DNA of 64,000 bases from assembly GCA_022845955.1 (NCBI GenBank), contig AP025576.1, forward strand, positions 5,580,001 to 5,644,000, given 5' to 3'. Below the pieces are notes generated by a model. It ran no database searches. It was not told the origin of the DNA and was given only the letters and a program-made list of their open reading frames with translations. How positions within the stretch are numbered: position 1 is the stretch's first letter; each line of letters starts with the position of its first letter. Source of the DNA: Lachnospiraceae bacterium. GTDB taxonomy: Bacteria > Bacillota > Clostridia > Lachnospirales > Lachnospiraceae. This document shows positions 41,029-49,943 of the stretch, piece after piece. Made by a program: the position numbers and the translations under genes.

Positions 41029-41128
41029 AAATCGTTATTCTTTTTGCCATAAAATCACCTTTCCTTTCTTACAATAGTGCCTGAACAACTCTATTGTAAC
41101 GGAAAGGTGATTTTTTGTATAACGATTT
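41029..41128. repeat. 100-bp interrupted palindrome at the right edge of the ICE
   Basis: Three nested arm pairs: AAATCGTTAT/ATAACGATTT (outer), AAAATCACCTTTCC/GGAAAGGTGATTTT (middle) and TTACAATAG/CTATTGTAA (inner), around a 13-base centre. On the minus strand it contains AAAGGTGATTTT then a 7-codon frame encoding MAKRITI. Its place after the last backbone gene, near a change in base composition, makes it a candidate element end, attachment region or operator. Confidence 0.6.
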
Positions 41129-41225
41129 GTCTCCACCCGCATAGCAGGTGGGTTTCCGTTTCGGGCATTTCCATTTTTCGGAACGCGAAAAACTACAATG
41201 CCCTCAACAGGCTAAAGCCCATACT

Positions 41226-41261
41226 AAAAAGAGCCGGACTATGATCAGCCCCGGCTCTTTT
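41226..41261. terminator. Bidirectional terminator downstream of the methyltransferase
   Basis: The stem GAGCCGG/CCGGCTC has a 13-base loop and is flanked by AAAAA on the left and TTTTAT on the right, so it can work both ways. It closes the methyltransferase transcript and insulates the element's edge. Confidence 0.75.
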
Positions 41262-41361
41262 ATACCTACCATCTTCTTTCCTCTCACTATAGGACGCAAG
41301 GTCCCGGCCCTCCCGCCAAACACAGTACTTATCCCCTCCAGATTAGGAAGAAGCTCTCTTT

Positions 41362-41982
41362 CTATATGGCTTTTCTTGCTTTCAGAAAACAAAGAGGCAT
41401 CAGCCCTCCGTATAAAACAGCATGCTTCACCGGGTGAAACCCATACTCCGAAACAAAAGCAATCAATTCTCCTGCGTTCCATTTGTGATACGTATGAAAT
41501 CCGATTGCCTCCATCATCCGGATTTTTACCTTCGGCATTTTCCCCTCGATCCGTACAAAAGTGGGAGCATACAGGATTCCGCCGGGCTTCAACACCCTGT
41601 ATATTTCCTCCAGGGCCTTTGCGGGATACGGCATAATATGAAGTGCATTGGCTATCACCACGGCATCAAAGCTTCCGGGTGCATAAGGCAGCGACGTGGC
41701 ATCCTGCACGGAAAAAAACAATCTGGCGGAATGGGATTTCTTTTTTGCCTCCTCCACCATCTTTTCCGAAAAATCCGTTGCCTCCCAGTGCTTTACATAT
41801 TGGGACAAGGCAAACGTTAGCTGCCCGGATCCGCACGCAAGCTCCAGCACATCCATATCCCGGTTCAGATCCGGCTTTATCTGCTCACATATAGTGTCAT
41901 AAAGTTTATGGCTGTTCTTCATAAAAGGGCCATAAAGAAAAGCCACCTTTTCCCAGAATTTTTTATTCGCATTGCCGTTCAT
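41362..41982 (-). CDS. Class I SAM-dependent methyltransferase
   Basis: A 206-residue cytoplasmic enzyme. Motif I is VLELACGSGQLTFAL near residue 44; the acidic residue after strand 2 is in EATDFSEKMV; motif II/III is FDAVVIANALHIMPYP and RVLKPGGILYAPTF. Substrate residues are not diagnostic; ubiquinone/small-molecule methylase-like proteins have this size. Its promoter region carries the same dyad as the ICE-borne ABC genes, so the two may share a regulator. It stands alone between two terminators or gaps. Confidence 0.85.
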   Translation of the reverse strand: MNGNANKKFWEKVAFLYGPFMKNSHKLYDTICEQIKPDLNRDMDVLELACGSGQLTFALSQYVKHWEATDFSEKMVEEAKKKSHSARLFFSVQDATSLPYAPGSFDAVVIANALHIMPYPAKALEEIYRVLKPGGILYAPTFVRIEGKMPKVKIRMMEAIGFHTYHKWNAGELIAFVSEYGFHPVKHAVLYGGLMPLCFLKARKAI

Positions 41983-42010
41983 ATCATTCCTTCTTCCTGC
42001 ATCGCTTTAT

Positions 42011-42059
42011 GTTAGCTTTCTCTAACCTTTTCCCATAGCAACATCCACTCTCTTGCCAA
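42011..42059 (-). promoter_or_regulatory. Promoter and dyad operator of the methyltransferase gene
   Basis: On the minus strand TTGGCA (42059-42054), a 16-base spacer and TATGGG (42037-42032) form a plausible promoter. The dyad GTTAG, six bases, CTAAC (42026-42011) covers the expected start point, a repressor position. The extended sequence matches the motif at 6458-6473. Confidence 0.5.
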
Positions 42060-42103
42060 CCGGATGGCTCCTTAAGGTACAGATAAAAAAACGAGTGCCG
42101 TCT

Positions 42104-42676
42104 TTATTCCAGAGGAGCGGCAGTAACTCCCACATTCAGCAGGAAGCTCTCCAGAATTTCTTTGTTTTCCAGATACAGTTCCCGGGAAACCGTACAGGTC
42201 ACAACATAATACGCATAGTCAAATCCGGGTATGGTAAGGGATATGTATTCTTCCACGGCTGCTTCCTCCGTGTCCTCTGCAGTCTGGTTCCTATACCGTT
42301 TTCCAAGCAGACCGGTGTTGGTGATAAAATCCGTCCCTGCTTCTCCCTCCGGCTCTTCCGTTTCATAGGAACCGGACACCGTAATTTTACCGGCTTCGTT
42401 TCCTTCTATATAAACCGTAAAGCCCCATTCATGGCTTTCCATTTCATCCCCTGCGTTCAGCTTTTCATAAGTGCTGTATGTCCATCCTGAAGGAAGCGTC
42501 ATATAGATTTTATCCACAAACCTGTGATGTATAAATGTGTGCTCGACTACCGTTTCTTCCTCCACGGCACTCTGTCCGTTACTCATAACCTCCGCACTTC
42601 CATTACCCAGACAGCCGGTAAATCCTATCAGGCACACGATCAGTATAACCAGTAAAACCCCATATTTATTCCGCAA
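42104..42676 (-). CDS. Putative lipoprotein of unknown function
   Basis: A 190-residue exported protein. A hydrophobic leader ends in a lipobox (LIGFTGC), with Cys near residue 22, followed by an acidic spacer and a globular domain (YMTLPSGWTYSTYEKL and similar) that looks beta-rich. It starts with TTG after AGGGGGTTACAG; no in-frame ATG is close. It may be a surface-bound protein of the photosystem-P-like or secreted-domain type, but no family is recognised. It is transcribed alone. The 280 bp upstream hold no gene. Confidence 0.75.
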   Translation of the reverse strand: MRNKYGVLLVILIVCLIGFTGCLGNGSAEVMSNGQSAVEEETVVEHTFIHHRFVDKIYMTLPSGWTYSTYEKLNAGDEMESHEWGFTVYIEGNEAGKITVSGSYETEEPEGEAGTDFITNTGLLGKRYRNQTAEDTEEAAVEEYISLTIPGFDYAYYVVTCTVSRELYLENKEILESFLLNVGVTAAPLE

Positions 42677-42955
42677 ACTGTAACCCCCTGTTTTTTTCCG
42701 TTTATGTTACTGTTACAACGATTCCCTACCGTCACAGTTATTGCAGAAATCCGTCCAAATCGTCTCCGGCGATAGGATTTATGCACTCCTGAACCACTTT
42801 CCTACCATATTATAACAAGTCAGTTACCCCTCCGCAAGTGCCGGATCACCAAACTTAAAACAGATTGTAACCGTTCAGGCAGGTCTGCGCAGTAAATGCG
42901 CAGACCACAGAAAACACAGCGGACACCGATCAGAGCATGTTTGAAAATTGCTCTG

Positions 42956-43115
42956 GAGCGTGTTTGAAAATTGCTTTCTGCAAGATGTGCGTCACAATTT
43001 GTGGGGAATTTGTCCCAAATTCATGAGGCGTAGCGGGCTGCGTTGATTGAATTTGGGATAAATTCCACGCAAAGTGGGGCGTGCAGATTGTGGGAATGAA
43101 TTTTCAAACACGCTC
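42956..43115. repeat. Palindromic repeat element (MITE-like) with an extra half copy
   Basis: The ends GAGCGTGTTTGAAAATT and AATTTTCAAACACGCTC are perfect inverted copies. Inside, GGAATTTGTCCCAAATTCA and TGAATTTGGGATAAATTCC form a second inverted pair. The element is about 160 bp and non-coding. A diverged copy of the end (GAGCATGTTTGAAAATTGCT) lies just left at 42933-42952. The right end supplies the TAG stop of the neighbouring C45 gene. It looks like a dispersed repeat, but other copies would be outside the window. Confidence 0.7.
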
Positions 43116-44236
43116 TAGGCCGGAAGAGGTTTACAGGCAAAAAATTCAGGGTTGGGAGTCTCCCTTTGCAATTCCTTCTCTTCCGTATGGTTTCCTCGTT
43201 TTTCCGAAACACGATAATCCGTCCAGCCGTTTGTTTCCTGTCCCAGCCAGCAGATGCTGTACCGTTTTTCCGCCGTATCCAGAATCACGGTTTTAATCGT
43301 CCCGAAGCCTTCTTTATAGTAAGGTACCGTCATTCCTTCCGGGTATTTTTTCAGCATAAACTCCCGGATTTCCTTTTCTGTAAGGCAAGCCTTCTTTTCG
43401 GCAAATGCGGCAAGCTTATCCCGCCGGACTATAGAATTTTCCATCGCGGCAGGTTCCCGGGCTGCCAGGCTTTCCAGAACAATATGGTTGGTTCCGCATA
43501 AGTACTGGTTTCCTCCCTGCGGCCCGATGCAGGCATATGCCTTCTCCCCTTCCATAGTCTCAAACAGGATGCCTGTCCCGCTGCCATCCGCCAGATACAG
43601 ATTGATGTTATAGGCGATGGGCATCTCCATCGCTCTTTCCAACGCTTCTTTTGCATCGGCACAGTTCTCCAGCAGGCTTCTGATAACGGCCCAGAACTGC
43701 AGCCCTTTCAGTGCAGGGGGGCGCATGCCCGGCATATTGCTTACGGGGAACCCGCAGGAGGACATGGAAACAGCCAGCCCTTTTTCATTAATCCCTTCCG
43801 TTCTTCCGAATTCCGCAATGGATCCGGATATATGGGCATACTTGCCCGCAGGGGCGGTACGGTACAGCTTCAAGTCCTCGTCCTCCAGGGTGAACTCATA
43901 ATTCCTGGCAATCTTGGTATGGCCGTCATCCGTTTTCTTCCCGGTGAGGATCAATCCGGAACAGCCCGGAAGCAGATAAGTCATCCAGGTATAGGCAATA
44001 TCCTGCACCGCGATGCCGGCCTCCTGCGCATACCCTTCCAGCTCCTCCCGTATACCGGGGCAGTATCTGTCATACAGCCTAAGAGCTTCCTGCAGATCCT
44101 CCTGTGTGAATTTCTCCGGGGCAGGACTATATACAGGCTTTGCCCCCGGCTGTCCGGCCAGCTGTTTTCCGATTTCCCGGTAAGTCCCTTCCAGTTCCCA
44201 ATATCCTACTTGTTGTTTTTCCATATACTGACTCAT
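43115..44236 (-). CDS. C45-family acyltransferase/peptidase-like protein
   Basis: A 373-residue protein of the Ntn-hydrolase type (acyl-CoA:6-aminopenicillanate acyltransferase-like). The candidate nucleophile Cys is in YLLPGCSGLILTGKKTDDG, followed by IARNYEF, the pattern around the mature N-terminus in this family. GINEKGLAVSMSSCG and CGTNHIVLE are further conserved segments. No signal peptide is present, so it is cytoplasmic. The start at 44236 has GCGGAGGAAAGG; the frame is open to 44500 without support. The substrate is unknown; amide hydrolysis or acyl transfer is expected. Nothing is coded in 44237-44500. Confidence 0.8.
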   Translation of the reverse strand: MSQYMEKQQVGYWELEGTYREIGKQLAGQPGAKPVYSPAPEKFTQEDLQEALRLYDRYCPGIREELEGYAQEAGIAVQDIAYTWMTYLLPGCSGLILTGKKTDDGHTKIARNYEFTLEDEDLKLYRTAPAGKYAHISGSIAEFGRTEGINEKGLAVSMSSCGFPVSNMPGMRPPALKGLQFWAVIRSLLENCADAKEALERAMEMPIAYNINLYLADGSGTGILFETMEGEKAYACIGPQGGNQYLCGTNHIVLESLAAREPAAMENSIVRRDKLAAFAEKKACLTEKEIREFMLKKYPEGMTVPYYKEGFGTIKTVILDTAEKRYSICWLGQETNGWTDYRVSEKRGNHTEEKELQRETPNPEFFACKPLPA

Positions 44237-44500
44237 CCTTTCTTTCCTCCGCTTTGTCGGAAGCGGGCAGGGCTGTGCTCTTGTGGGGGTTTCCTGCTTC
44301 TTCCGAAGCCGGACCCATTGTAACCGTTCACTGCCTTCACAGCTGCTATCCATTTTACAATTCCACGCATTTTTAATCCTGTCACTTTCTGCACAGAATT
44401 GTCTGCCGCCCCATGTCTCAGATATGATGCACCGGCTGCCGGAAAGCTGTATTTGCACTTCTGCCCCTCCATTGCGGACATGCGCCTGACGGGTGCACAC

Positions 44501-44529
44501 AAAAAAACTCCGGCAGAAATCTGCCGGAG
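44501..44529 (-). terminator. Terminator of the four-repeat secreted protein gene
   Basis: A perfect 9-bp stem CTCCGGCAG/CTGCCGGAG with a 4-base loop, followed by TTTTTTT on the minus strand, 28 bp after the stop codon. Confidence 0.85.
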
Positions 44530-44556
44530 CCAGGATTGGTATATGCCGTTTATGTA

Positions 44557-45585
44557 TTACACCCCTGTTATATCAATGGCATGCAGGTACGCATCCGAAC
44601 CGCGCATACAATTTACCGAAATCTTCTTTCCGCTGATCAGTACCTTGCAGTTATTAAGATTCTTTACCGCATCCAGTTTAAGCTCCATGGAACCCTGGGG
44701 GGTATTCAGATACAGCATGTTTTCATCAGATCTGCTTTCCACCGTTCCGGTTACGGTCACCGCGGACGAAGAATCCATCGTAACAGAAGAAGGATCGTTC
44801 TTTTCGCCTGTAAGAATGGTAGCATGCAGGTACGCATCCGTACCGCGGTAGAAATACACTGTCAGTTTTCTTCCCGGGGTAAGAACCATCCCTTTGCTTG
44901 TATCCGCATTGTAATCAATCACAAACTGCATCTCCCCTTCTTTGGTAGACAGATACAGCAGATTATCCTTCGTATTGCTGCCGACCGTTCCTGAAACCGA
45001 CATATATGCGGAATTGTTGGGGGAATTTGTGGTTGCTGACGTGTCGGAAATCGTTATCGCATGCATATAAGCATCGGAGCCTCTCGCACAGGTAATCTGA
45101 TAGGTTTCCCCCAATACAAGAAAAGAAACACCATTTAAGCTGGTGGTCGTATCCAGCTTGATTTCCATATTCCCCTGTTTTGTCTTAAAATATATGAGTT
45201 CATCCGTGGTCTTGTCCCCTATGGTACCGGTTACCGTAACCGTCGTGGAGGAATCAATCGATGCATTGGAAACCGGCGCATCCGTGGTAATTTTAACCGC
45301 ATGGAGATAGGCATCGGAACCGCGGGAAACCGAAACGCTGATTTTCTTGCCCGGAAGCAGTATCTTGCAGGCGCTGGTATCCGTTGTGCTGTCCAGCTTA
45401 ATCTCCATATTCCCCTGCTTCGTGGAAAGCCGGAGCAGTTCGGAGGTTGTCCCCGATAAAATCGTTCCATAAACGGTTGCAATAATCTCATCCGCCTGTA
45501 CCTCAAGACGGTTTACAGGCGTTATGATAAGCCCCAGCATAAGGCAGATTGTCAGACACAGTTTTGCGATTCCGCACTTTTTCAT
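44557..45585 (-). CDS. Secreted protein with four tandem 80-residue repeats
   Basis: A 342-residue exported protein. A signal peptide (LCLTICLMLGLIITPVN) is followed by four repeats of about 75-80 residues. Each runs from a VTGT-like strand through TKQGNMEIKLD to PGKKISVxxxRGSDAYLHA and ends in a short linker. The repeated RGSDAYLHAI motif is the most conserved part. The fold looks all-beta, OB-like in strand order, but no family is recognised. No anchor signal is visible. The ATG at 45585 follows AAAGGAGGTACC, and a promoter lies at 45641-45669. It may bind a polymer or ion at the surface; this is a guess. Confidence 0.75.
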   Translation of the reverse strand: MKKCGIAKLCLTICLMLGLIITPVNRLEVQADEIIATVYGTILSGTTSELLRLSTKQGNMEIKLDSTTDTSACKILLPGKKISVSVSRGSDAYLHAVKITTDAPVSNASIDSSTTVTVTGTIGDKTTDELIYFKTKQGNMEIKLDTTTSLNGVSFLVLGETYQITCARGSDAYMHAITISDTSATTNSPNNSAYMSVSGTVGSNTKDNLLYLSTKEGEMQFVIDYNADTSKGMVLTPGRKLTVYFYRGTDAYLHATILTGEKNDPSSVTMDSSSAVTVTGTVESRSDENMLYLNTPQGSMELKLDAVKNLNNCKVLISGKKISVNCMRGSDAYLHAIDITGV

Positions 45586-45640
45586 AACGGTACCTCCTTT
45601 AAGCAGTAAAAAAATCCGTAAACAATAATAACCTGAATTT

Positions 45641-45669
45641 ATCATATAATATTTAATCCCGAAAAGCAA
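45641..45669 (-). promoter_or_regulatory. Promoter of the four-repeat secreted protein gene
   Basis: On the minus strand TTGCTT (45669-45664), a 17-base spacer and TATGAT (45646-45641). It lies about 55 bp before the start codon. Confidence 0.55.
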
Positions 45670-45756
45670 TAAAAACCTGGATTTGCGGTGTTACGGGATA
45701 CGATATGTATTTTTATCGGGATATTATGAGGTACCGCTGTAAAAAAGATATAACCA

Positions 45757-46662
45757 TCAGCCCTTGACGGCTCCGATCATCACTCCTTTTACGAAATATT
45801 TTTGTACAAACGGATAAATACATAAGACAGGTACGGTGGTGAGTATGATGGTGGAATATTTAATGGATTCCGCGAACTGGTTGACCTGATCATTTTCCGC
45901 TGCTGCGGAATTGAGAACGTTGGAATTGGCTATCAGGATTGCCCTCATAATGTTCTGGATCGGAAGTTTATCATTATCCTGCAGATAAATAGAAGCATTG
46001 AACCAGGAATTCCAGTGCCCCACGCCGTAATACAGCAGGAGAACCGCCATGGTAGGTTTGATCAGGGGGGCGACGATCCGGAACAAGATGGACAGGTCAT
46101 TTGCCCCGTCTATGTACGCCGATTCCATCAGGGAATCCGGCAGAGCCTCGATAGCGGTTTTGCATATTATGGAATTATATACGCTCATGGCTCCCGGCAG
46201 GATCAGGGCAAACAGGGAATTATACAGGCCCAGGCTGCGGATGTTCAGATAGGACGGGATCATGCCGCCCGAAAAAAACATGGTAAACAGGATTAAAAAC
46301 TGGACGGCCGGCTTGCACATCATTTTTTTCGCAGCCATAAAATATCCGGTAAACAGCGTCAGGAGAATATTGAGCGGCAGGGATACGCACAGCACGATCA
46401 GGATATTTTTATACCCCGAAAGCAGCAGGGGGTGTGTCAGGGCCAGCTTATAGGCGCCCAGTGTAAATTCATGGGGCCACAGTATCATTCCCGGGTGGGA
46501 GATCAGATATGTGTTGGAGGTAAAGGATGCACACAGCACATACCAGATGGGATATAAGGTCACAATACACAGCAGTATCAGGATAACCGCGTTTACTGCG
46601 GCAAATACCCTGTCTCCCCGGGATTCTGTTTTTTGCAGTCGTTTGGAATAGCTTTTATTCAT
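45757..46662 (-). CDS. CUT1-type sugar ABC transporter permease (YtcP/LplC-like)
   Basis: A 301-residue membrane protein with six hydrophobic segments. The EAA loop is in EALPDSLMESAYIDGANDLSI, the family's ATPase contact. YPIWYVLCASFTSNTYLISH at the first helix is typical of the YtcP/LplC group that moves complex oligosaccharides such as aldouronates. It follows the partner permease by 18 bp. No ATPase gene is present; this group normally shares a housekeeping MsmK-type ATPase. Confidence 0.9.
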   Translation of the reverse strand: MNKSYSKRLQKTESRGDRVFAAVNAVILILLCIVTLYPIWYVLCASFTSNTYLISHPGMILWPHEFTLGAYKLALTHPLLLSGYKNILIVLCVSLPLNILLTLFTGYFMAAKKMMCKPAVQFLILFTMFFSGGMIPSYLNIRSLGLYNSLFALILPGAMSVYNSIICKTAIEALPDSLMESAYIDGANDLSILFRIVAPLIKPTMAVLLLYYGVGHWNSWFNASIYLQDNDKLPIQNIMRAILIANSNVLNSAAAENDQVNQFAESIKYSTIILTTVPVLCIYPFVQKYFVKGVMIGAVKG

Positions 46663-46680
46663 GTCATTGTTTCCTCCCTG

Positions 46681-47637
46681 TCAGAACAGGCTGGATTCGG
46701 TGGATTTCTTGCTGACGGCATTCGTTATCAGCAAAAAGGCCACATTGACCAGCGTATTAAAAAGCCCGATAGCGGTTGATTTGGAATACATGGGGGTACC
46801 GCTGGTGGGAAATGACAAGCGGTAGGTATAGGTGGAAATCACATCCGCCACATCATAGGTGGAGGCATTGTACAGCAGCAGGATTTTCTCATAGCCTACA
46901 TTCAGGATATTTCCCATGCGCAGGATAAAAAGGATCATGATCGTGGGAAGCAGGCCGGGCAGCGTGATATGAAGCATCTGCCGGAACCGGTTAGCACCGT
47001 CCACGCGGGCCGCCTCATACTGCTCCTGGTCAATGCCGGCCAGCGCCGCCAGGTAAATAATGGAATCCCATCCGATTTTCTGCCATATATCCGACACCAC
47101 ATAGATCGTCCTGAAATAGCCCGGATTCACAAGATAGTTCTCCGCTGTTCCCCCGAAAAGGGAGGCTATCTGCCCGAAAAGGCCGTCCTGCATACAGAAT
47201 ATTTTCACCATCGCGCACAGGACCACCATGGAAATAAAATACGGCATATAGGTGATCGTCTGTACGGTTTTTTTGAAGTTCCTGTGACGCACCTCATTTA
47301 TGAGAAGTGCCAGAAGGATCGGCGCAGGAAAGCTGAATACGATTGTCAGCCCGCTGAGCAGGAAGGTATTCTTAATCACACGCGGGAAATAAGGATCGGT
47401 CACAAAATTGGCAAACCATTTGTACCAGGGATTGGCCCAGGACGATCCCTGGACCCCCCTTGTGATTTTGTAATCCTTGAAAGCTATGATAAGGCCGTAC
47501 ATGGGTTTATAGCAGAACAGGGCCAGATAAACCAAAACCGGAAGGATCATGATATATTTCCACTTATTCATGTTCCAATCCCTGCGCAGCCTTTTTCCGA
47601 GCATTCCGGCACCGCTATTTGCAGCATCAGCATTCAT
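46681..47637 (-). CDS. CUT1-type sugar ABC transporter permease (LplB/YteP-like)
   Basis: A 318-residue membrane protein. MILPVLVYLALFCYKPMYGLIIAFKDY near the N-terminus and the EAA loop EQYEAARVDGANRFRQMLHI are characteristic of the LplB/YteP group. The ATG at 47637 follows AAAGGAGAAG; the open frame before it lacks a site. It pairs with the YtcP-like permease just downstream and the binding lipoprotein just upstream. Confidence 0.9.
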   Translation of the reverse strand: MNADAANSGAGMLGKRLRRDWNMNKWKYIMILPVLVYLALFCYKPMYGLIIAFKDYKITRGVQGSSWANPWYKWFANFVTDPYFPRVIKNTFLLSGLTIVFSFPAPILLALLINEVRHRNFKKTVQTITYMPYFISMVVLCAMVKIFCMQDGLFGQIASLFGGTAENYLVNPGYFRTIYVVSDIWQKIGWDSIIYLAALAGIDQEQYEAARVDGANRFRQMLHITLPGLLPTIMILFILRMGNILNVGYEKILLLYNASTYDVADVISTYTYRLSFPTSGTPMYSKSTAIGLFNTLVNVAFLLITNAVSKKSTESSLF

Positions 47638-47726
47638 ATGTGTTCTTCTCCTTTCAAAGTGCATAAAACCGGACAGCAGCGAAAGACATGCGTCTTTCAC
47701 TGCTGCCGCAAGCTCTCGGCTTTCCG

Positions 47727-49427
47727 TTAACGCTCCTTATACCGATCATAGCAGGCCTGACGGATCGCAAGGATACGGGACAAATGATAAGTTTCCAAAT
47801 CAGCCAGATACTTTTCCCATACGGCATCATCATCGATGTCTTTGGAACCTGTGAGGAAGACCGCATAGCTTTCCTCCACAAAGGTGGGGATATTCTGGGC
47901 GATCTCGTCCAGTTCGTCCGCCTCTTCCGTAGTAAAAGTAACGCCCACCGGCCATTTCCAGCCGCTGGTAACCGCCAGATTCTTTTCCTCATCCTCCGGA
48001 TATACATAATACCATGTATCGTTGGCTGCAATCGCCGCCTCGCTGTTCTTCAGATACAGCAGGTTGGTTGCCTGAATTCCCGGAGCCCCCCAGGTCAGGC
48101 CGTTATATTTGGTCATCGGATCCGTATCCTTATCTTCTGTGACAAGAGCGGTAAAGGCCGGAATGCCTTGATCATCATATTCCCAGGATATCCCTTCCGT
48201 CCCGTAATTCCAGTACAGAGAACCTTCCTCCGTATAAGAATAATTCAATATCTGAAGGCACAGCTTCATCGTCTCTTCATCCGCCGTTTTCGTAATGACT
48301 GACGTCTGCGTGCCGATACCGGGGCCGCCGAATATAGATGAGATTTCCCCGTCATCCGACTTGGGATAAGGAATCCCGATCCATACCGGCTCTTTGCCGT
48401 CCGCTTCCCGTTCCGTATTCCAGATATTCATCTGTCCCATGGAGGTAATTGCCACGCCGCACTTGTCATTATGGATCTTATCCTTGATCGTGGTGTCGTC
48501 CTCCGTCAGGATATCCTGGTCAATCAGTCCGTCCTCCCACAGCTTATTCTGCCAGCTTACATAATCGCGCCACTCTGGCTCCGCCTGGCCGAATCCGACC
48601 GTGCCGTCCTTCACGTACCAGCCGTTTCCGGCATCCGCATTCCCATAAGCGCCGAATGCGCCGGCAACACCCTCCGCTTTATACCTGACCGAATAGGCCG
48701 AATTAAAGGTTGCGCCGTATTTCTCATGGAACATGCGGATCACGTTCTCAAACTCGGAAATCGTTTCCGGAATTTCCAGCCCGCATTCCTTCAGCCAGTC
48801 CTCCCGCAGCACAGGACCCTGGTAGCTGTCATTCCAGCCGCCGTCCTCCCGGAAAAAACCAAATGCATAATACCGGCCGTCGTCCGTTTTCATGGCCCGG
48901 TCGTAGGAAGGATTGGTCTGAAGCCAGGTATAGTAGTCCGGCGCATATTCCTGAATATAATCTGTCAGATCCCAGATGATGCCGTCCTCTATATACTGGT
49001 TGGCGTTATTCATCCAATATACGCCCATAATATCCGGCAGATTAGCGGGATCCGCCAGCAGAGTCGTGGTAAAGGTTGTCCCGTCGGAACCGGTGGTGGG
49101 AAACATCCATTCGATATCCACTCCCAATTTCTCGGCAAGTCCGATGTGGAATGGAGACTCCGATTCATCCGCAAATTTTTCATGAGGCAGTATATTATCC
49201 TGTGCATACCAGCGGACTTTTCTATCGCTGCTTAACGGATATGTGACGCTTCCTGCTTCCGCTGTGACAGCTTCCCCGCCGTCGTCCGGCTTTTCCGTGT
49301 TTTCTGTCTGCGCCGCGGATGCCGCCGTGTTTTCTTTTTCCCCCGCACCGCTGCCGCAGCCTGCCTGGGACAGCAGCATAACCGCTGACATCCCCAGTGC
49401 CAGGATCGATGTAACTCTTTTTTTCAT
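47727..49427 (-). CDS. Extracellular sugar-binding lipoprotein (LplA/YtcQ-like)
   Basis: A 566-residue exported receptor. The signal peptide ends in a lipobox (MLLSQAGC, Cys near residue 23), then an acidic, Thr/Ser-rich linker and a two-lobed binding domain. The aromatic-rich parts (PDYYTWLQTNPSYDRAM, YYAFGFFREDGGW) fit sugar stacking. Length and layout match the LplA/YtcQ group (about 550 residues). It leads the three-gene transporter cluster. The ligand is not determined, but group members take up plant-glycan oligosaccharides. Confidence 0.9.
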   Translation of the reverse strand: MKKRVTSILALGMSAVMLLSQAGCGSGAGEKENTAASAAQTENTEKPDDGGEAVTAEAGSVTYPLSSDRKVRWYAQDNILPHEKFADESESPFHIGLAEKLGVDIEWMFPTTGSDGTTFTTTLLADPANLPDIMGVYWMNNANQYIEDGIIWDLTDYIQEYAPDYYTWLQTNPSYDRAMKTDDGRYYAFGFFREDGGWNDSYQGPVLREDWLKECGLEIPETISEFENVIRMFHEKYGATFNSAYSVRYKAEGVAGAFGAYGNADAGNGWYVKDGTVGFGQAEPEWRDYVSWQNKLWEDGLIDQDILTEDDTTIKDKIHNDKCGVAITSMGQMNIWNTEREADGKEPVWIGIPYPKSDDGEISSIFGGPGIGTQTSVITKTADEETMKLCLQILNYSYTEEGSLYWNYGTEGISWEYDDQGIPAFTALVTEDKDTDPMTKYNGLTWGAPGIQATNLLYLKNSEAAIAANDTWYYVYPEDEEKNLAVTSGWKWPVGVTFTTEEADELDEIAQNIPTFVEESYAVFLTGSKDIDDDAVWEKYLADLETYHLSRILAIRQACYDRYKER

Positions 49428-49476
49428 GTAACCCTCTCCTTTTTAAATTTGTTTTATTTGTTCAACAGCTTCCCCC

Positions 49477-49499
49477 AAAAACGGGTTTCCCCGTTTTTT
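49477..49499 (-). terminator. Intrinsic terminator after the 93-residue HTH gene
   Basis: AAAAACGGG/CCCGTTTTT with a 4-base loop; AT tracts on both sides make it potentially bidirectional. It separates the HTH gene from the sugar transporter genes. Confidence 0.7.
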
Positions 49500-49520
49500 G
49501 ATTCCCCTGTTAAATCCCTC

Positions 49521-49802
49521 TTAACAGTTGCTTTTTCCTTCCCCGTATTTCCCTTCTTTTTTATACGTATCACGCATAATTGATTTAAAAAAAATTTCTT
49601 TCGCTTTTTCCGGGGACAAATCCAGCACGGAGACTAACTCCACCATTTCATCCATTGCAGGCATCTGCTTCCCATTCAGCACACGCATAAGCTGGCTTTC
49701 GTTAATCCTGCTTTTCCGGGAAAGCTCTTCTACGGATTGAATTCCTTTCCGCTCGATTTCCGATTTTAATATGTTCAAATCAACCACATACTTCATACGC
49801 AT
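49521..49802 (-). CDS. Small XRE-type HTH regulator
   Basis: A 93-residue protein with one Cro/CI-like HTH (SVEELSRKSRINESQLMRVLNG, residues about 22-45) and a short C-terminal helix rich in Lys. The TTGGAGATAA site precedes two ATGs, at 49802 and 49796. It is monocistronic between a terminator and the IS. It has no partner gene to suggest a target; the sugar transporter downstream is one possibility. Confidence 0.75.
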   Translation of the reverse strand: MRMKYVVDLNILKSEIERKGIQSVEELSRKSRINESQLMRVLNGKQMPAMDEMVELVSVLDLSPEKAKEIFFKSIMRDTYKKEGKYGEGKSNC

Positions 49803-49943
49803 TTATCTCCAACGTAAAATTATGCTTAATAAGTATATTTATAGTAACACAATCTTCAGGAAAATGTCAATCCGTCTTGTAAGATCGTGTCATTCTATTT
49901 CCGTTCCCATTCGTAGTCCCCTGTTTCCTGTTTTGGGGTATGG

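Noticed and set aside
43021..43212. 63-codon frame over the palindromic repeat
   Set aside because: It lies across the repeat and the end of the C45 gene; the product is a translation of repeat sequence.
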